Of a DNA stretch of 64,000 nucleotides, positions 10,419-23,639 are shown in pieces. Both the position numbers and the translations under genes were made by a program. The stretch comes from Gnetum montanum (lineage: Eukaryota; Streptophyta; Gnetopsida; Gnetales; Gnetaceae), in the NCBI GenBank assembly GCA_015680685.1, contig MNCI01017913.1, forward strand, positions 2,404,544 to 2,468,543, read 5' to 3'. Below the pieces are notes generated by a model that worked only from the letters and a program-made list of their open reading frames with translations, was not told the DNA's origin and ran no database searches. Each line of letters opens with the position of its first letter. The first letter of the stretch is position 1.

Positions 10419-13251
10419 CCCTTACCAACCTCCTCAAGTCATTCAATAACAACTATGGGATCCTCTTAACCCATGAAAGTAGGTGATCACAACTTACAAA
10501 TTTGCCTCATTAGCTCATGTCCCATGAACTCTACCACTGTCTAAGCCACTACCTCACAATGTTAGAGTGACAAGGTTTCACTTAGTCTATTGCTAAAATA
10601 ATCCCAAACAGACAATGATTAATATTCTCTTAACCAACCTTTGTGATCAAACTAGGATTATTAACAACTATAGTTTACACCTTTGGTCCTAAATTCTATA
10701 CAACTTGAGGGTTTGGATCAAGGTGGGATTTGGTGTTGGATTATTAGATTAAGCATCATCATTTTTACCTACTCCATAGCATTTCTTGTTACTTTTCATT
10801 GTCAAATGCATAAGCCACAAGCCATTAAGGATTTAAGAAAATCCTACTCTCTAATATTAACTTGTAACACCCTTCTATCCTATCCTAAGTTAAGAAGACA
10901 TTACAAAGGTCAAATGACTCTTAATCATATAAATCATGGTAATGCAATTACAATTAATTGATAAAGGCTAGTAGAGAATGGAGAGGTATATGATACTAAC
11001 AAGAAAAAATCCTATAAACAACTTATTCTGTAACGCTATAAAATCATGAGTAGATGAATATATAGAAGTATAAATTAATATTGATATATAAAAAAAATGA
11101 AATTATATAGAATCCAATCTTATAAGTACAATTATTTATATCTATATAAAAGCATATACTACATCAATAGTCTATGAAAGTAAGATATAATATGTGGCAT
11201 GAGCTCATCTACTATCAATATGAAAATCCACATAGAAATAATACAAAAATTCATCAAGCATGAATATCTACAATTTATGAATAATAGAAAGATGTCAATG
11301 ACTACATCCTATGAAAACATCATAGAAAGCATAAGCATATATTGCATCTACTAAGCTTATGATCCTTATTCATCTCCTTTCTATGCCTCATGATCTAAAA
11401 CTAAGATAAGTTAATATAAACTATGTAATATGCCAAGGCATCTTTCCCAATTGACCAAGGACAAGATCCTTGGATGAGGATTAAAGTAATGGTGATTCAA
11501 CCTATGAAGATATGTCAACATATAGTACATAAACATATCATATTGTGGCACATCCAATCATACATTATAAGAACATACATGATAGTAAAGCATCCTTTAT
11601 AACACCCATCCTTACTACACCTGGCTAGGATGAAGTGATGCCTAGGATTATCAAAATAATACGATGGAAGCATAAACTACCCAAAAATCTAATAGTACAA
11701 GAGAATCCATTAACATAAATCATATTATATGTATATCTCACAACATCAAACTATACAAAAATCATGTCAAACCAAAGGCTAAGCAAACACATTAATCTAT
11801 ATAACTACATGTTACTACATAAACCAAAAGTCTATATTTATCTTATAATATAAAAAAAATACATTATATGCATGTGAGTACTACAAGGGTCATGCAAATA
11901 TCAGTACTCTATAAAAACTTATACACCTGGATATAGGAAAATCCATCAACCGATCCTCATAGATAGCCCTCTCCTTACTCCTCTTGATGATCTCTTACAT
12001 ACTTGCAATTACCACCTAGGAATAAATAATGTCAGTTTAAAACTATTTGAGAAGCCTTTACACTTCTTGTACTAGATGGCACATAAGTATAAAGCAACCT
12101 ACATTAATAGAATTTATTTAAAGTTGAAAAAAATTTGCATTAGGATTTTCTAGATATTTTTTAGAAGGATGGTAGATATATTTTCCCTTTTATTCAGAAA
12201 TTACTTATGAGATTATCAAAATAAATGATTTTATTTGTAAAAAATTTAATAAGACTTGGAAAATGCAATTATCATTGCATTTTTGGATGAGGAAAATAAA
12301 AAATATTTGGAGATCTCCTACATTTCCTATAATTCATATTTTTTATAGTATCTTATTCATCAAGGTCTTCCTATTAGTACTTGTCTTAAACATATAGAAA
12401 ATGTTTCACCTAATGTTCTCTTTGTAGAAGTGAAAACTCATTTTCTCATATTTTGTTTAGTATTCTATTGCTTAGCATGCTTGGAAATAGACATCAAAAA
12501 TTTGTAATAACTTTCAACCAAGCATCAATGAAGTCATACTTGATTATTAGCCTACTTTGTCTACATCATTTCTTTACATTTGAAATTGTCTTTGACCCTT
12601 TGTTCTCTACTCTATTTGGAAGCTTTAGTGTGCAATTATTTTCCAATAGTAAGAGTATAACTATTATCTTTCTTCATATGTCAAATAATAGATTCTCAAA
12701 AATGTCTCTTTGTAACTATAAATTTAAGAAAGAAAGATCTCCATGAAAGTTGAACAATTAATTTATTCTCTATAGGATTAATTTCTTTTTGTTTTGGAGG
12801 TTCTAGAATGAAAAACTTTTACCTTTTATTGATGTTTGTTCTTTATCTCTGATTGATATATGCTTTTTTCTTTAGAGAAGCTTTCTCCTCCTTACAAGAA
12901 ATCTCTTAGTAAGCAGTGAAAACTTATGAGGATGCTTCTAAATAAGGGAAAGTCATGATCCTTTTCCTACTTCAAAAAAGAGTTTTTTCAGGATTGGTTG
13001 TACGGATGCAAACCTAACGAGACATTCTCAAATCATTGGGCTTTTTATTTACACTATTTTTCAATGATTTTTTGTACTCTAAAATTTTTTAATATGATTA
13101 TTTATTTTTGGGGGATTTGAAACCCCTTTCCCACCAATAGTTAATCTTTCATGCATTCTAAGCAACACATTCATATACAATATCACACACAACAATAACA
13201 TAATCCATAATAAGTAAGAACTTAGCTAACACATAGTCATAGATAGAATTC
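10419..13251. other. Unresolved AT-rich, repeat-like sequence
   Basis: No protein similarity was recognised on either strand. A TGTAACACCC word at 10862 resembles the start of many plant chromovirus LTRs, but no partner LTR was found. Short open frames near 10683 and 12453 match nothing I know. This is the left host flank of element C. Confidence 0.35.
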
Positions 13252-13256
13252 CTATC
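13252..13256. repeat. Left target-site duplication of element C
   Basis: CTATC directly precedes the 5' LTR and is repeated exactly at 42066-42070 after the 3' LTR. Five bases is the normal duplication length for Ty3/gypsy integrases. Confidence 0.85.
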
Positions 13257-14984
13257 TAAAACACCACCAGATTTTGACTACAACATCTCAACTACAAATT
13301 TGTCTAAGTGTCAACCTAAGGCCAATTTCTACAAATTTTTATAAGTGTTGGGACTACATTCTTCACTATCCCAAAGCATAGTTAGCCCAATGGAGAGCGT
13401 AGTCAGCTCAAAACCCAATTTTTGTAGAAACTTTCCAAGTGTTGAGACTATGCTCTCCACTACCATAGAGTGTAGTCAAGTGTATTCAACATGAAGATAA
13501 TATTTTATAGATTTTTTCTAAGTGTTGGGACTACACTCTTCATTGTCATAGAGCATAGTCAGCCTCATACAGAGCATAGTCAACAAAAAGGCTAGTTTGC
13601 AAATTTTTCTAAGTGTTGAGATAGTTGCTGTAGATTTTTCTAAGTGTTGAGACTATGCTCTCCACTATGCTAAAGCATAGTCAAAATGGAAGACCCAATT
13701 TTGCAGAAATTTTCAAAGTATTGAGACTATGCTCTCCAGTAGCCCAGAGTGTAGTCAAGTGTAGTCAAACTGGAACCTAGTTTCTACAAGTTTTGACAAG
13801 TGCTAGGACTACACTTAACCCCAATTTGGAGCATAGTCAACCTCTTTTGGAGAGCATAGTTAGCATGGAAGCCACATTTTTTGCAAAATTTTTCTAAGTG
13901 TTGGATTATGCTCTCCCACAATCCAAAGCGTAGTCGAGCGTAGTCAACTAGAACAACCTCCAAAGGCCTTCACAACATAGCACCAGCATTTAGATTAGCT
14001 CCAACTCACCTCCAAAAAGCATATTTTGCAAAATGCATCTTTGTTGTACTCCCTTTTTCTCCCCAAATTGTAACTACACTTGACCCCCACTCAAGACAAT
14101 GAAGAGCATAGTCCTGGAGCATAGTCTCCAAAGTTGCATTTTTTTCAGGTACATTGTGGTCTTTTCAACACATGAATATGTAGTTGGTATTGTAGTCATA
14201 GTCTTGTAGTCTCATAGAGTCCATCAGAGCAAAGTAGAGCATAACACCGCTAGCTTTAGTGGAGAGCGTAGTTGGGTGTAGCGTAGTCCCAACCATCCCA
14301 CTATCATGTGGTAGTTGATCCACATTTCATACTAATCCTAGGCCTTTAAATACCCTAGCCCTTGATGTTTTAGGGGTTGGAAAATTTTTATGTTGAAAAC
14401 TTTGAAGCACATTTGGCATTTTGGTAAGTCAAGGCATTGGTAAATTTTAGATTAACATTTGGCAAGGTTGCACACCACCATAGCTCATTGTAGGATACCA
14501 TAGCCCACTGCACACCGTGATGACCAACCTAGTAGGCATAGACACCATGGTAGAACATTAGTCTTCATGGCAAGAAATCCTCAAGACTATGACTACCTTT
14601 TCCACTACACCATCATGTACCTTCTCACCCCTTCTAGAGTTAACTACGCGGCTTTCTCTCACTCTCTTCTTATGCATTTTCAACATTTTTAGCATTTCAT
14701 TTGCATTTTCTACTATTTTCACATAGACCTGCACATTGACACCTTCATTTTTTGGTAAAAAAAACCTTAAATACACTCACCCCCATTGACATCATTAACA
14801 CCATGAACATTTCTCGACACTTACCATCATTTGGCATTTGCATTTCGTAAGTCCTTGTTTCATCGAAAAGACCATTTAGGACACCCTGTCTCCACCTCTA
14901 GTAGGCCCTCACATGGATGAGGGGTTAAGCTATGTTCCTACAAACCCCTCAGTGTTCCAACCATCAATGTTTTTGATCACTATA
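13257..14984 (+). repeat. 5' LTR of element C
   Basis: Starts TAAAACACCACC (TG decayed to TA) and ends ...TCACTATA (CA decayed to TA). It aligns along its length with 40310-42065. It is packed with degenerate GAGCATAGTC / GACTATGCTCTCCACT words in both orientations, so it has internal short-repeat structure. A conserved stretch (GGGGTTGGAAAATTT, ACATTTGGCATTTTGG) lies near 14370-14430. Confidence 0.9.
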
Positions 14985-14990
14985 GTTTTC

Positions 14991-15009
14991 TGGTGCTAGA
15001 AGGAGGGCC
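14991..15009 (+). other. Candidate primer binding site of element C
   Basis: TGGTGCTAGAAGGAGGGCC begins six bases after the 5' LTR end. Its position and TGG start fit a tRNA primer site of the type seen in Tat/Ogre elements. The tRNA identity was not verified. Confidence 0.6.
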
Positions 15010-15439
15010 AATCCATTTCCCTTTCTAGACTTCATTAGTGTTTGTCTCGCATGCTCTCTATGTCACTAGGTTTGGGCTTGTGTAGATCCAACACCCCTAT
15101 AAGCCTACCACATTTAATAGTAGCTAGATCTTAGGGTAGCATAAGCATTTTCTACTAACTGCTTGGTGTAGACTGGACACCGTCATCAATTCCTCTCAAA
15201 CCCTACATAGTAATTCCAAACCATCCATTCCCACACTTAGCTAAATTCTTGGCTCTTAGTATAGAGCATAGTTTTGTCTTAGCATAGACAGTGTAGTCTC
15301 CATACTTGGCCATTTTCCTACAATCTTCAAACTTAGCCATTTTCTCTAGAGTTATCTATTTTTCTACAGTTTTTAGAATTAGCCATTTTTTTTCAATTTC
15401 CAAACTTAGCCATTTTTTTCGTAACTTTCAATTAGCACC

Positions 15440-15900
15440 ATGAATTCTAAAAAACCTTTGGCATCAATCCTAAGCACACTCACTATCTTGACCACATAAT
15501 AAGAAACTAGGATTCCTACCAATCCTTCCATGAAAGAGCTAAGGTAATCCCTTAGGTTGCATGGCCAAGACCCAAAGTATACTATGCCAAATGATGAACA
15601 ATATAACTTCATATGTGGAAAGCTTCAAGTGGGCCTCTTTGTAGACTACATGGACTTGGAAGCCAAATGGGGCTTCTAGCTCATTCATTGAAACAAATGG
15701 GAGTATGTCCCCTCCCTAGTTGACTTCATCCCACTCAGTGAACCTTACCAGTACTTGCCCAGCTCATTCAAATAAATGAACATGAAGTGGGAACTGATTA
15801 CATGAAATCCCTACAAGAAGAGTAGGATGAGTTCAAAGCTCATTTCAAGAATAAGGATCCCTTTCATACTATCTTCTAATGGACAACCCCTAGTCTAGTC
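15440..15900 (+). pseudogene. Leader-region ORF remnant upstream of gag, element C
   Basis: Plus-strand reading gives PNDEQYNFICGKLQVGLFV, DYMDLEAKWGF, NKWEYVPSLVDFIPLSEPYQ, YLPSSFK, then after a frame shift DYMKSLQEE and DEFKAHFKNKDPFH, broken by TAG stops. It may be the N-terminal part of a long Gag or the separate ORF1 that Ogre elements carry before gag. The sequence match is to no family I can name. Confidence 0.45.
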
Positions 15901-15959
15901 CTTCCATAGTACCATTCACCTATCTTTCCTAAAACAATCATAGCCCTGGCATCACCTTC

Positions 15960-17900
15960 TAGGTCCCATTGTAGCAACACACCAAATGCAGCATACACAC
16001 CAAGATGTACTACCTTCTATTAACTTTCTCTTTGTGGTATTTTCACAACTCACATAGCCATCTCTTCTAATGACCATTATGCCTACTCAGCCTTACATCC
16101 ACAATGTGCATATCTCCCAACCCTAAACAACTCAGGCATCTTACGTCTTGCCTATGTCATCAACACCTTTGACAATGTTTTAACCTAGGTACACATTGCC
16201 TACTTCAATCACTCTACCCATAGCACAAACAATGCAGTAAGCATCTCATGTGGCCCCACAACTTATAGCCAGGTTGTGGAGCATGCAACTAACACAGTGG
16301 GTAGCACAACCAATGTAGCCCCTTGTTGCATCCCAAGGCTTGGATCAAGCATTTCAACTAATCCAAACCTTAACAAAAGAAGTGAAGTAGCTCAAGGCTA
16401 CCTCCTCTAAAATAGTTCATGTAGTGGACTTCTACTAGGATGATTCCATAAGTCCTACTGTTCTACCACTAACTCTACCAATTTGGATCCCACTATCCCA
16501 CTTCACTAAGTACAATGATGAAGGGGATCCCAACATTCACCTTGTGACATTCAAGTCTGAGTGCCTACTATTACAGGCATGGACACATGCCATCATACAT
16601 GTTTTTTCCATGTCACTCACCAGTAAGATGCTCAACTAGTACCATGCGTTACCTTGTGGCTCTATCTCCTCTTTAGAAGATCTTCTAAGCCAATTTGTCA
16701 CACACTTCAAGTACAACTTGAATCTTGAAACCATCCTTGACCAATTGATGCAAATTAAGCAAGGTTACATAGAGCTCATGCAAAAATTTATTCAATGCTG
16801 GAGCACCTCATTGAATGAAATTTAAGAGCCCATAGTAGAGACACACCTTCTAGCCATCTTCAAGGATGTAGTTAACAACATCATCAAGTTGAAACTATAC
16901 TACTTGACCCCAAAGTCCCTAAGCCAAGCCTTGGCCTAGAAAAAAAGCATATAGGACATGGTAGAAGCCAGCAAGTACCCAACCTATGTGGCCTATAAAA
17001 ACCTACATGCTAAAAAGGACAAGAACAAGGGCAAGCAAACTAAAACTATGGCAACTATGGAAAAAAAGGCCAAAATGACTAAAGTAAGGCTAACAGCCAA
17101 ATCACCCAAGGCCCCAGCCAAAAACCCAACTACTAGCCCTAGCACAATAACCAACTAGCCTAAATCATTAATGGCCACATCCCAAGCAGCTCCAAGGCCC
17201 AACTTTAAGCTCAAGGCTCACTCAAAGTATACCCCACTACCCTTGAAACATTCAAAACTACCAAACCAACTACTGAAGATTAGACGTATTCAATATAAGT
17301 AGATGTCTGAGAATGCTTGCAAGCACCATGATAGATATTATCAGTTCTTGAAGAATCCTACCTTGGTAGCACTGAATGAGCCCATGGTCCATTTTAGGTT
17401 GGATTAGTTCTATCATTACGATCAGTTTCCCAAGCACAACACTAATTTTTGATGGCTTTGTAGGATGACCTACAACAAATGATTGACAAAGGCAAGTTGG
17501 TACTTGATGCTACCAACCATGTTAGGCCTCAAAACTAATCAATGAGGGTGTACAAGGATCCTCTAAATGTAAACAATGCAGGCTATGCCATCAATGCCAT
17601 CAGCGTTGATGACAACCTAGAACCAGCATGATAACCATTTATATCTGAGTGCCCTCTAGTGGTGTAAGGGTCCCCTTGGCCCCTACGGGTTTAAGGCCTT
17701 CTTTTATAGTCAAAGTGTCATCCCATGTTGCATCAATGATAACCACCCAATCATCCTCCATGGTTAATGTGTCACAACATGCTAGCTCTACTTAGACTCG
17801 AGTAGTTGGTAACACATCAATCCCCTTGTGTCCAAGGGCCAATTCTACTAGCAATGCTAATAGACCATCTAGGGGGCAATGCGGGAGGTCCAACAAGCAT
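15960..17900 (+). pseudogene. gag: Gag remnant of element C
   Basis: A Pro/Gln/Thr-rich stretch (about 15960-16320) leads to a helix QLIQTLTKEVKQLKATSSK, then GDPNIHLVTFKSECLLLQAW, IIHVFSMSLTSKMLN and GSISSLEDLLSQFVTHFKYN. After that come LMQIKQGYIELMQKFIQCW, HLLAIFKDVVNNIIKLKLYY and a Lys-rich tail (16958-17158). This is the Ty3/gypsy capsid order: DP-x-H-x-F, hydrophobic helices, then Q-x-E-x-L-x-x-F-x-x-R/CW. Stops are mostly TAG. The Lys-rich region is probably the nucleocapsid-like basic part, and no clear zinc knuckle was seen. Confidence 0.7.
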
Positions 17901-18206
17901 CTCATGGATAAGATGATGAGACAACATTAGGAGCAAAGAGCACCAGGTCTACCAAAATTGATACCCCTATCCATAGTCCTCATGATCGAAACAAATGAGG
18001 AGGCCATAACCAACAACCCGCAACCAAGCACTAGGGCCCCTACACCAGCCAAGCAAGTAAAGCCCAAGTCCCCTCTATGAGAGATACATCTCCTAGGGAA
18101 TATGAAAGAAGTTAAGGCCAACAAAAGCACAAATGATGACAAAGAATTCATAGATGCATTACCCAGGTTAAGCAAGTGCTAAAGCAAAAAACACAACGCT
18201 AAGCCT

Positions 18207-18792
18207 TTATGACCAGATTATGACCTTCTTTGCCCACCGTGAAGTGCTAGTGAAGATGTTGTCCTTCATTCCTATCACAGAGGACATTTTAGTAGATGAG
18301 AATTCTATCCATGTTGTGATGTTGCCTCTTACATCACAGGAATTGAGCTCAACATCCCTTACATTTCTTGATGAGGTGATCAAGGTTGAACCTAAAAAGG
18401 ATGAGGTCATAAAGGCCCAAATATTCATCATCATACATGTTAAGGAATGCAAAATTTGGAGGGTTCACATCAACGACGAGGTAGCAATAAATGTTATCCC
18501 ATACACTATCATTGAAAAAATAGGCCTTGCAAACTAGATCAAACCAACAAAAACCATGTTCCTAAAATCATTTAGCGAGTCACCGGTCACTATTAGGGGC
18601 ACCATGATGATATCCTTTATGGTAGGAAAGCAATTCCCCACCACCACCAAGTTCATCATTATAGAGAAGATGCCAAGATTCAACTTGATATTAGGCAAGC
18701 CTTGGCTAGGCTAGCTATAGGCCATCTCCTCTCAAATTCATCAAGAAATCCACCTTCCATATGAAGGTGTGGAGGTTATCACCCATGGTGAT
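18207..18792 (+). pseudogene. pol: Protease region of element C, interrupted by element D
   Basis: The frame reads ILVDENSIHVVMLPLTSQEL, VKECKIWRVHINDEVAINV, IPYTIIEKIGLAN, SFSESPVTIRGTMMISFMVG, KFIIIEKMPRFNLILGKPWL and EGVEVITHGD. The INDEVAINVIP block stands where Tat proteases have (L/V)(I/V)DxGSA(V/I)N(V/M)xP, and LILGKPWL is the C-terminal protease motif. Two or three TAG stops are present. At 18792 the frame is cut by element D and resumes in phase at 28683 (THGD then NVGSLAINN). Confidence 0.8.
18788..18792. repeat. Left target-site duplication of element D
   Basis: GTGAT before the left LTR pairs with ATGAT (28678-28682) after the right LTR. One transition separates them. Confidence 0.75.
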
Positions 18793-19607
18793 TGATGAGA
18801 AGTGAGGTACCCCTACGCTCAACCATATGAATACGAGTGTTTCATGCACGATCTGATTAAATTCCAAGGACTACGTGCTTATGCGCCTTCGTGGAACAAG
18901 GACGGGTTGGTTAATCATTGTCTTCCCAAACTTGTATGTCACAATTGTATGATTAAGTAAGCTTGAGGCATATAATTTTTATATCTTTTATGTTTTTATG
19001 TCCTATGCTAATAAGGGAGGAGAGAAATAATAAGTGACTAATTTAACTTAACTACTCATTAACTAAGTTCTAACTAATCCTAACACCAGCATCCGTTCCC
19101 ACTTGCCATACACATCCTGAACCAATGCAATGCTACTAGGATTACCAAACGCTAATCATTACAAGGTTACCAACCTTTACACACATGCTCGAAGTGATCA
19201 TACTAAGTGTATTTACTTAAGAAAGTGTAGGATGAGAGAAGACATTAATTAACTAGAAAAGCATTTAATAACATCAATAGCACTAATTAATCTATTCTAG
19301 ATGCTGCAATGTTTATCATAAAGTTTGTCTTTACTTTCGTACATAAGGTGTGATCAAGTACACAATCCTCGAATAAATATCCATTCACTTTATGAATCCT
19401 ACTGTAGGCATGCACAAATAATTCTAACTCTGGGAAGGAGAAAAGGTAAGAGTTTGGCTAAGGGTTTAACTAACTATTGCAAAACCAACTGCACCCACCT
19501 CTTATTTATAGGCAAGGAGATAGGTCCCGATATTGGGTATCTGACATCACATGGTAGGCTCTAATATCACAGATGCAATATTGTGACCTTGATATCGTGG
19601 TTCATCA
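18793..19607 (-). repeat. 3' LTR of element D (left copy)
   Basis: On the plus strand it begins TGATGAGAAGTGAGGTACCC and ends GGTTCATCA. It matches 27845-28677 and the LTRs of E at 57399-58330 and 63691 onward. Near the right end it carries clustered GATATCG and CAATATTG words. Confidence 0.9.
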
Positions 19608-21599
19608 TACACCCACAATTAAATGAAAACTCATCCTCGAGTTTCCTACAAAATATTGAGAAGGTATGGGATTATTAACTAAATGACAACTGATGGTGGA
19701 ATGGGATGACCGACTCAACGTGCCTAGTGAATGGATCAATAAGCATATTACAACATTAGTATTCATGACCATTGTGATGAACACTCATACATAAATGACA
19801 TCCAAGCCTTTATTTGGCAACTTGAAGAGAAAGAGAGAGAGAAAGAAGATAAAGCATGTTGCCGCCAATGCCAAGATTGTGCCTTCTATTATTTATCCAT
19901 AGCCACACCACCAAACTTGCTCCTTTCATAAATGCTCCAATTCTAGTCCCTCCTGAGTGCTTCCTCCAAGCCCAGTCCATTGTTTGTATGATTACCATCT
20001 TCACACACAACATAGTAAGAAATAAGCAAGGATAGATAAACCACAATGTAGTTGATACGTTTGATATGAAGCACATTGGCTAACTTGTGGTTATGGTAGA
20101 AATTGGTTCGGAAATTTATTACTGGTGACTACCCAAGGTGTAGGGGTTAGGCAAATAGTAGAATGAAAAAAATTTTGCAAGGGCCCCCATGACTAAGAGC
20201 AAACCTCTGATAGCTAGAAGATGGAAAAATATGAGGAACAAGATAGATGGGAAAAATAACAACAGCAACACCAATAAAATGGATGTCATGGATGGGGATA
20301 AAATAAGAAATGATTGATTACAATAAATGTTTAAGAAAAAATAAGTTAACAACAACACCAAAAAGGAATGCCAGTGGGTTCTCCCCAAAGCAAGTTCATG
20401 CCCTTTATGCCTTGACAAACCCACAAACCAAAGAGTCTGTAGGCTATAGGAATGTCATTTGGAAGCAAGAGTTAAAAACTTACCCACAAGAATTCACCAA
20501 AGAAAAACAATGCATCAACCCAAAGATGGACTAATGATAAAATCAACAATGAGGTGGAAAATGGGAAGAAAGATGGAGAGGAGAGAATGGAATGGAATCC
20601 CAAGAACAAGGTTGTGTAAAGTCCCTTATGTATTTGATAGTAAATGTAATTGAGTAGAACTCATCCCAAATCCAGACTCAAACAAATCATGTCTAGTGAC
20701 CTTGCATCAACACACTTGACCAATTCATCTACTTGAAGCAAGAAGGATGCTTCCACAAAGAGTCACCACCATTTCGAGGAGAGCAAGATGGAGAAGTAGG
20801 AAGCGAGAAAGGGCCTTAGTTAGAGGGAACCTTCAGGCATGGGTAACATGTCTTTCTAGCTCCATAACCAATGCTTGTAGCCCATACTTCATTATTATGT
20901 CTAAGGGGTGTTTTTTAAATTCTTTTTTTTTGTGAGAAGCACACCATGCAAAGACTTATTTTTATTCACTCAGCTTCCTAATATTTGAATAATGTTAGAA
21001 TGGCAAAAAAACCCAATAAAAAGCATCCAAGCACCCAAGAGAATGGCTAACACAAATGTATCAAATCCCCTTGAAGTCATACCATTTTCATCCTTTGAGT
21101 CTTTCCTTGGTTTCAAAAATACCCAGCCACCAATTTATTAACAAGTTTACTTGAAAAAAAGGGACTATATAGTTCCAAGCCAAAGGAGACCATAGAGTTA
21201 TATGGATGAGTGGACGACGTGGACTCATTCCCTATTTTACCAAAAGAACCATACCTTAATATCATCATCATAATTCAAAAGTAAAAATCAAATATTAGAA
21301 ATCAATGTGATATAATTCAATCCACCATCATAAGCACTTATTGGATGACAAATAAAAGTAAATCAAGAAAACAAAGAAATAGTAAAAATATGAATGATGG
21401 TGTAAAACAAAAATAAGAAAAGTTGGAAAAATGTGTAAAACAAAAATTCAAAAAGAAATAAGAGCCTAGAATAGTTAACATAGGTAGCCATCTCTCCCAT
21501 GACTGAGTTGGAAGGATGAGATCAAAAATAGATAGTAGGGTTATCCACCAACAAAGGTAGCATGTGTACTAGCTATCCTAAGCTCATGAAAAGGTTTGG
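19608..21599 (-). other. 3' noncoding region of element D
   Basis: No coding similarity. On the minus strand this lies between the integrase end and the 3' LTR, with the degenerate polypurine tract at its LTR edge (19608-19625). It is colinear with 58331-60360 of element E, sharing the GA-rich run (about 19825-19848), the GTCATTTGGAA block near 20454, CACACCATGCAAAGACTT near 20940 and the CATGACTGAGTTG block near 21500. Open frames on either strand here are chance. Confidence 0.6.
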
Positions 21600-22880
21600 T
21601 TTGTTGCACATTAACCAACAGTTTCTTGTCCAGGCTCTCAAGTTTGTATATTTTCATGGCCCCTAAAGAAAAAGTTGCATAAATAATATAAGGTCCTTTT
21701 CACAGTGTTTGAAATTTAGTACATTGTGGCACATGTGTGGGATTCCAGTAGAGAACCTTATCTCCTAGTTGATATTTAACTTTCCTAATTCTTAGGTCAT
21801 GACATTGTTTATTGAATGCCTTGTGCAATTCATTAGATTATAGGGCAGCTAGTCAATTTTAATCTAGCAAGTTAAGGGTTATTAACCATTGTTTCTATGC
21901 TAGATCAAAGTTAAGGTTGAAGTCACATGCTATGGATAGTGTACATAGCTTAGTTAGAACAGGAAGTTTTGGAAGCTTCCTGTACACTAACTCGTAGGGA
22001 GAGTAGCCTGTAGGGAGTTTCCATATAGAGCAATATGCCCAAAGAGCATTGTTCAATTTAGTGCTCCAGTCTTGCCTCTACTTGTTAATAGTTGTTGTTA
22101 ATATTTTCATAATCTCCCTATTGGTGACCTCTACTTGACCATTCGCTTGGGGGGTGGTATGGTGTAGTCAATTTATGCTCAACCCCTAAGCATTGCATTA
22201 ATTTCTAAAAATTTTCACTTGTGAAGTGTGTACCATTGTTTGAAATAAGTGCACGTGGCACACCAAACCTATTCATGATTTGTTGTTGAAAAAATCATGC
22301 AACTATAGATGATGTACAATCTTTAATAGCAGCTACTTTGGTCCATTTTGTTAGGTAGTCAATGACAACTATGATATAAGCTTTTCCACTCGACATTGGT
22401 ATAATGGGCCCCATAAAATCAATTCCCAAAATGTCAAAGGGTTCTAATAGTTAAATCTATTGTTGTGGACCCTCCATTCTAGTAGTCATTATCCCATCAC
22501 GTTGATAGTTCTTACAAGATTGGACAAATTGATGGGCATCCTTAAACAATGTAGGTGAATAATATCCTGCAAGCAAAATCTTGATGGTCATTCATCTCCT
22601 AGCATAATAACCCCCACAAGGACCCTCATGAGCATCTTGGAGAACTCATAGTTGAACTATATTAGGAACACACCATCGAACCAAGCCATCAGGACACATT
22701 TTATAAAGTTGCCCATTGATCTTCATAAAGTACTTGGCTAAGTGAAGAAACTATTGTTTCTTCTTAAGGTTTAACTCTTGTGATGTTTGTTAGGTGAGGA
22801 GATAGGTAAGAATGCTACTATACCAGTTTGTCTCTGTGGGTGATTGATTATTCACTACACCAACAAAGAGGAATTCATCA
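21600..22880 (-). pseudogene. pol: Integrase remnant of element D
   Basis: Minus-strand blocks in order are a zinc region (DAHEGPCGGYYARR, ILLAGYYSPTLFKDAHQFVQ, SCKNYQRDG), the core (PFDILGIDFMGPI, IIVVIDYLTKWTKVAAIKD, ISNNGTHFTSENF, ANGQVEVTNREIMKILTTTI) and the C-terminal part (SPYELVYRKLPKLPV, HDLRIRKVKYQLGDKVLYWN). The KLPxLPV block is close to the Athila form. The first Asp (GIDF) and the Glu (GQVE) are present, but the second Asp of SDNGTHF is Asn, and the second Cys of the zinc finger is Tyr. Frame shifts separate the blocks. Inactive. Confidence 0.85.
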
Positions 22881-22903
22881 AGGAAATGATTAGAAATTAG
22901 ATA

Positions 22904-23620
22904 CTAATCCTCTTTGTTGTCCCATCGCAACCGATATAAATGATCAACAACTACATTCTTGGTGCCTTTGCAATTGATCATTGTTAAATCTAACTCTTGT
23001 AAGATTACAATCCATTGTATGATATGAGAGCTTATCATTGGCTTATTCATGAGGAACCAAATTGCACTATGATCTATATGTATATATACTTTATATCCCA
23101 ATACATAGTGTCTAAACTTTTCTAATGCAAACACTATAGTCATTAATTCTTTCTCTATGGTAGTGTAGTTAAGTTGTGCACTACTGATACTTCTACTTGC
23201 ATAGTGGATGTAATAAGGATGCTTCTAGTCATCTAATTATGTAAGTACAACTCCTAAGACATAGCTGGATGCATCAATCATGATATGAAATGGTTTGGAT
23301 CAATCAGGAGCTTGTAGAATGGGTGTTTCTACTAGCTTCTATTTCAGAGTTTGGAAAGCTAATTTGCATTCCCTAGTCCATTCGAAAGGTATGTCTTTTT
23401 TTGCTAATTTCTCCAATGGTTTGGCAACCTTTGAAAAGTTCTCAATAAATCTCCTATAGTAGCTAGTGTGTCCAAGGAATGATCGAATATCTTTCATAGT
23501 TTTTGATTGATGGGTACTTCCTTGGATAACTTTGATTTTGTTGGGGTCTACCCCTATCCTTGTGTGTGAGATTTTGTGCCCTAGTACTATGTATTCTTGG
23601 ACCATCAAATGGATTTTCAC
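22904..23620 (-). pseudogene. pol: RT connection and RNase H of element D
   Basis: From 23620 downward the frame reads VLGHKISHTRIGVDPNKIKV, then MKDIRSFLGHTSYYRRFIEN, FSKVAKPLEKLAKKDIPFEW and ECKLAFQTLK. The RNase H domain continues to 22904 as MTIVFALEKFRHYVLGYKVY, HIDHSAIWFLMNKPMISSHI and VVVDHLYRLRWDNKED. The connection block (23339-23620) is one of the better preserved frames in the window. The middle of RNase H (about 23150-23330) has stops. Confidence 0.85.
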
Positions 23621-23639
23621 CTAGTTGAGCCTCAAATTG

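Noticed and set aside
12453-12746. Open frame of 97 codons in the unresolved left flank
   Set aside because: Hydrophobic, AT-driven composition with no motif; not supported as a gene.
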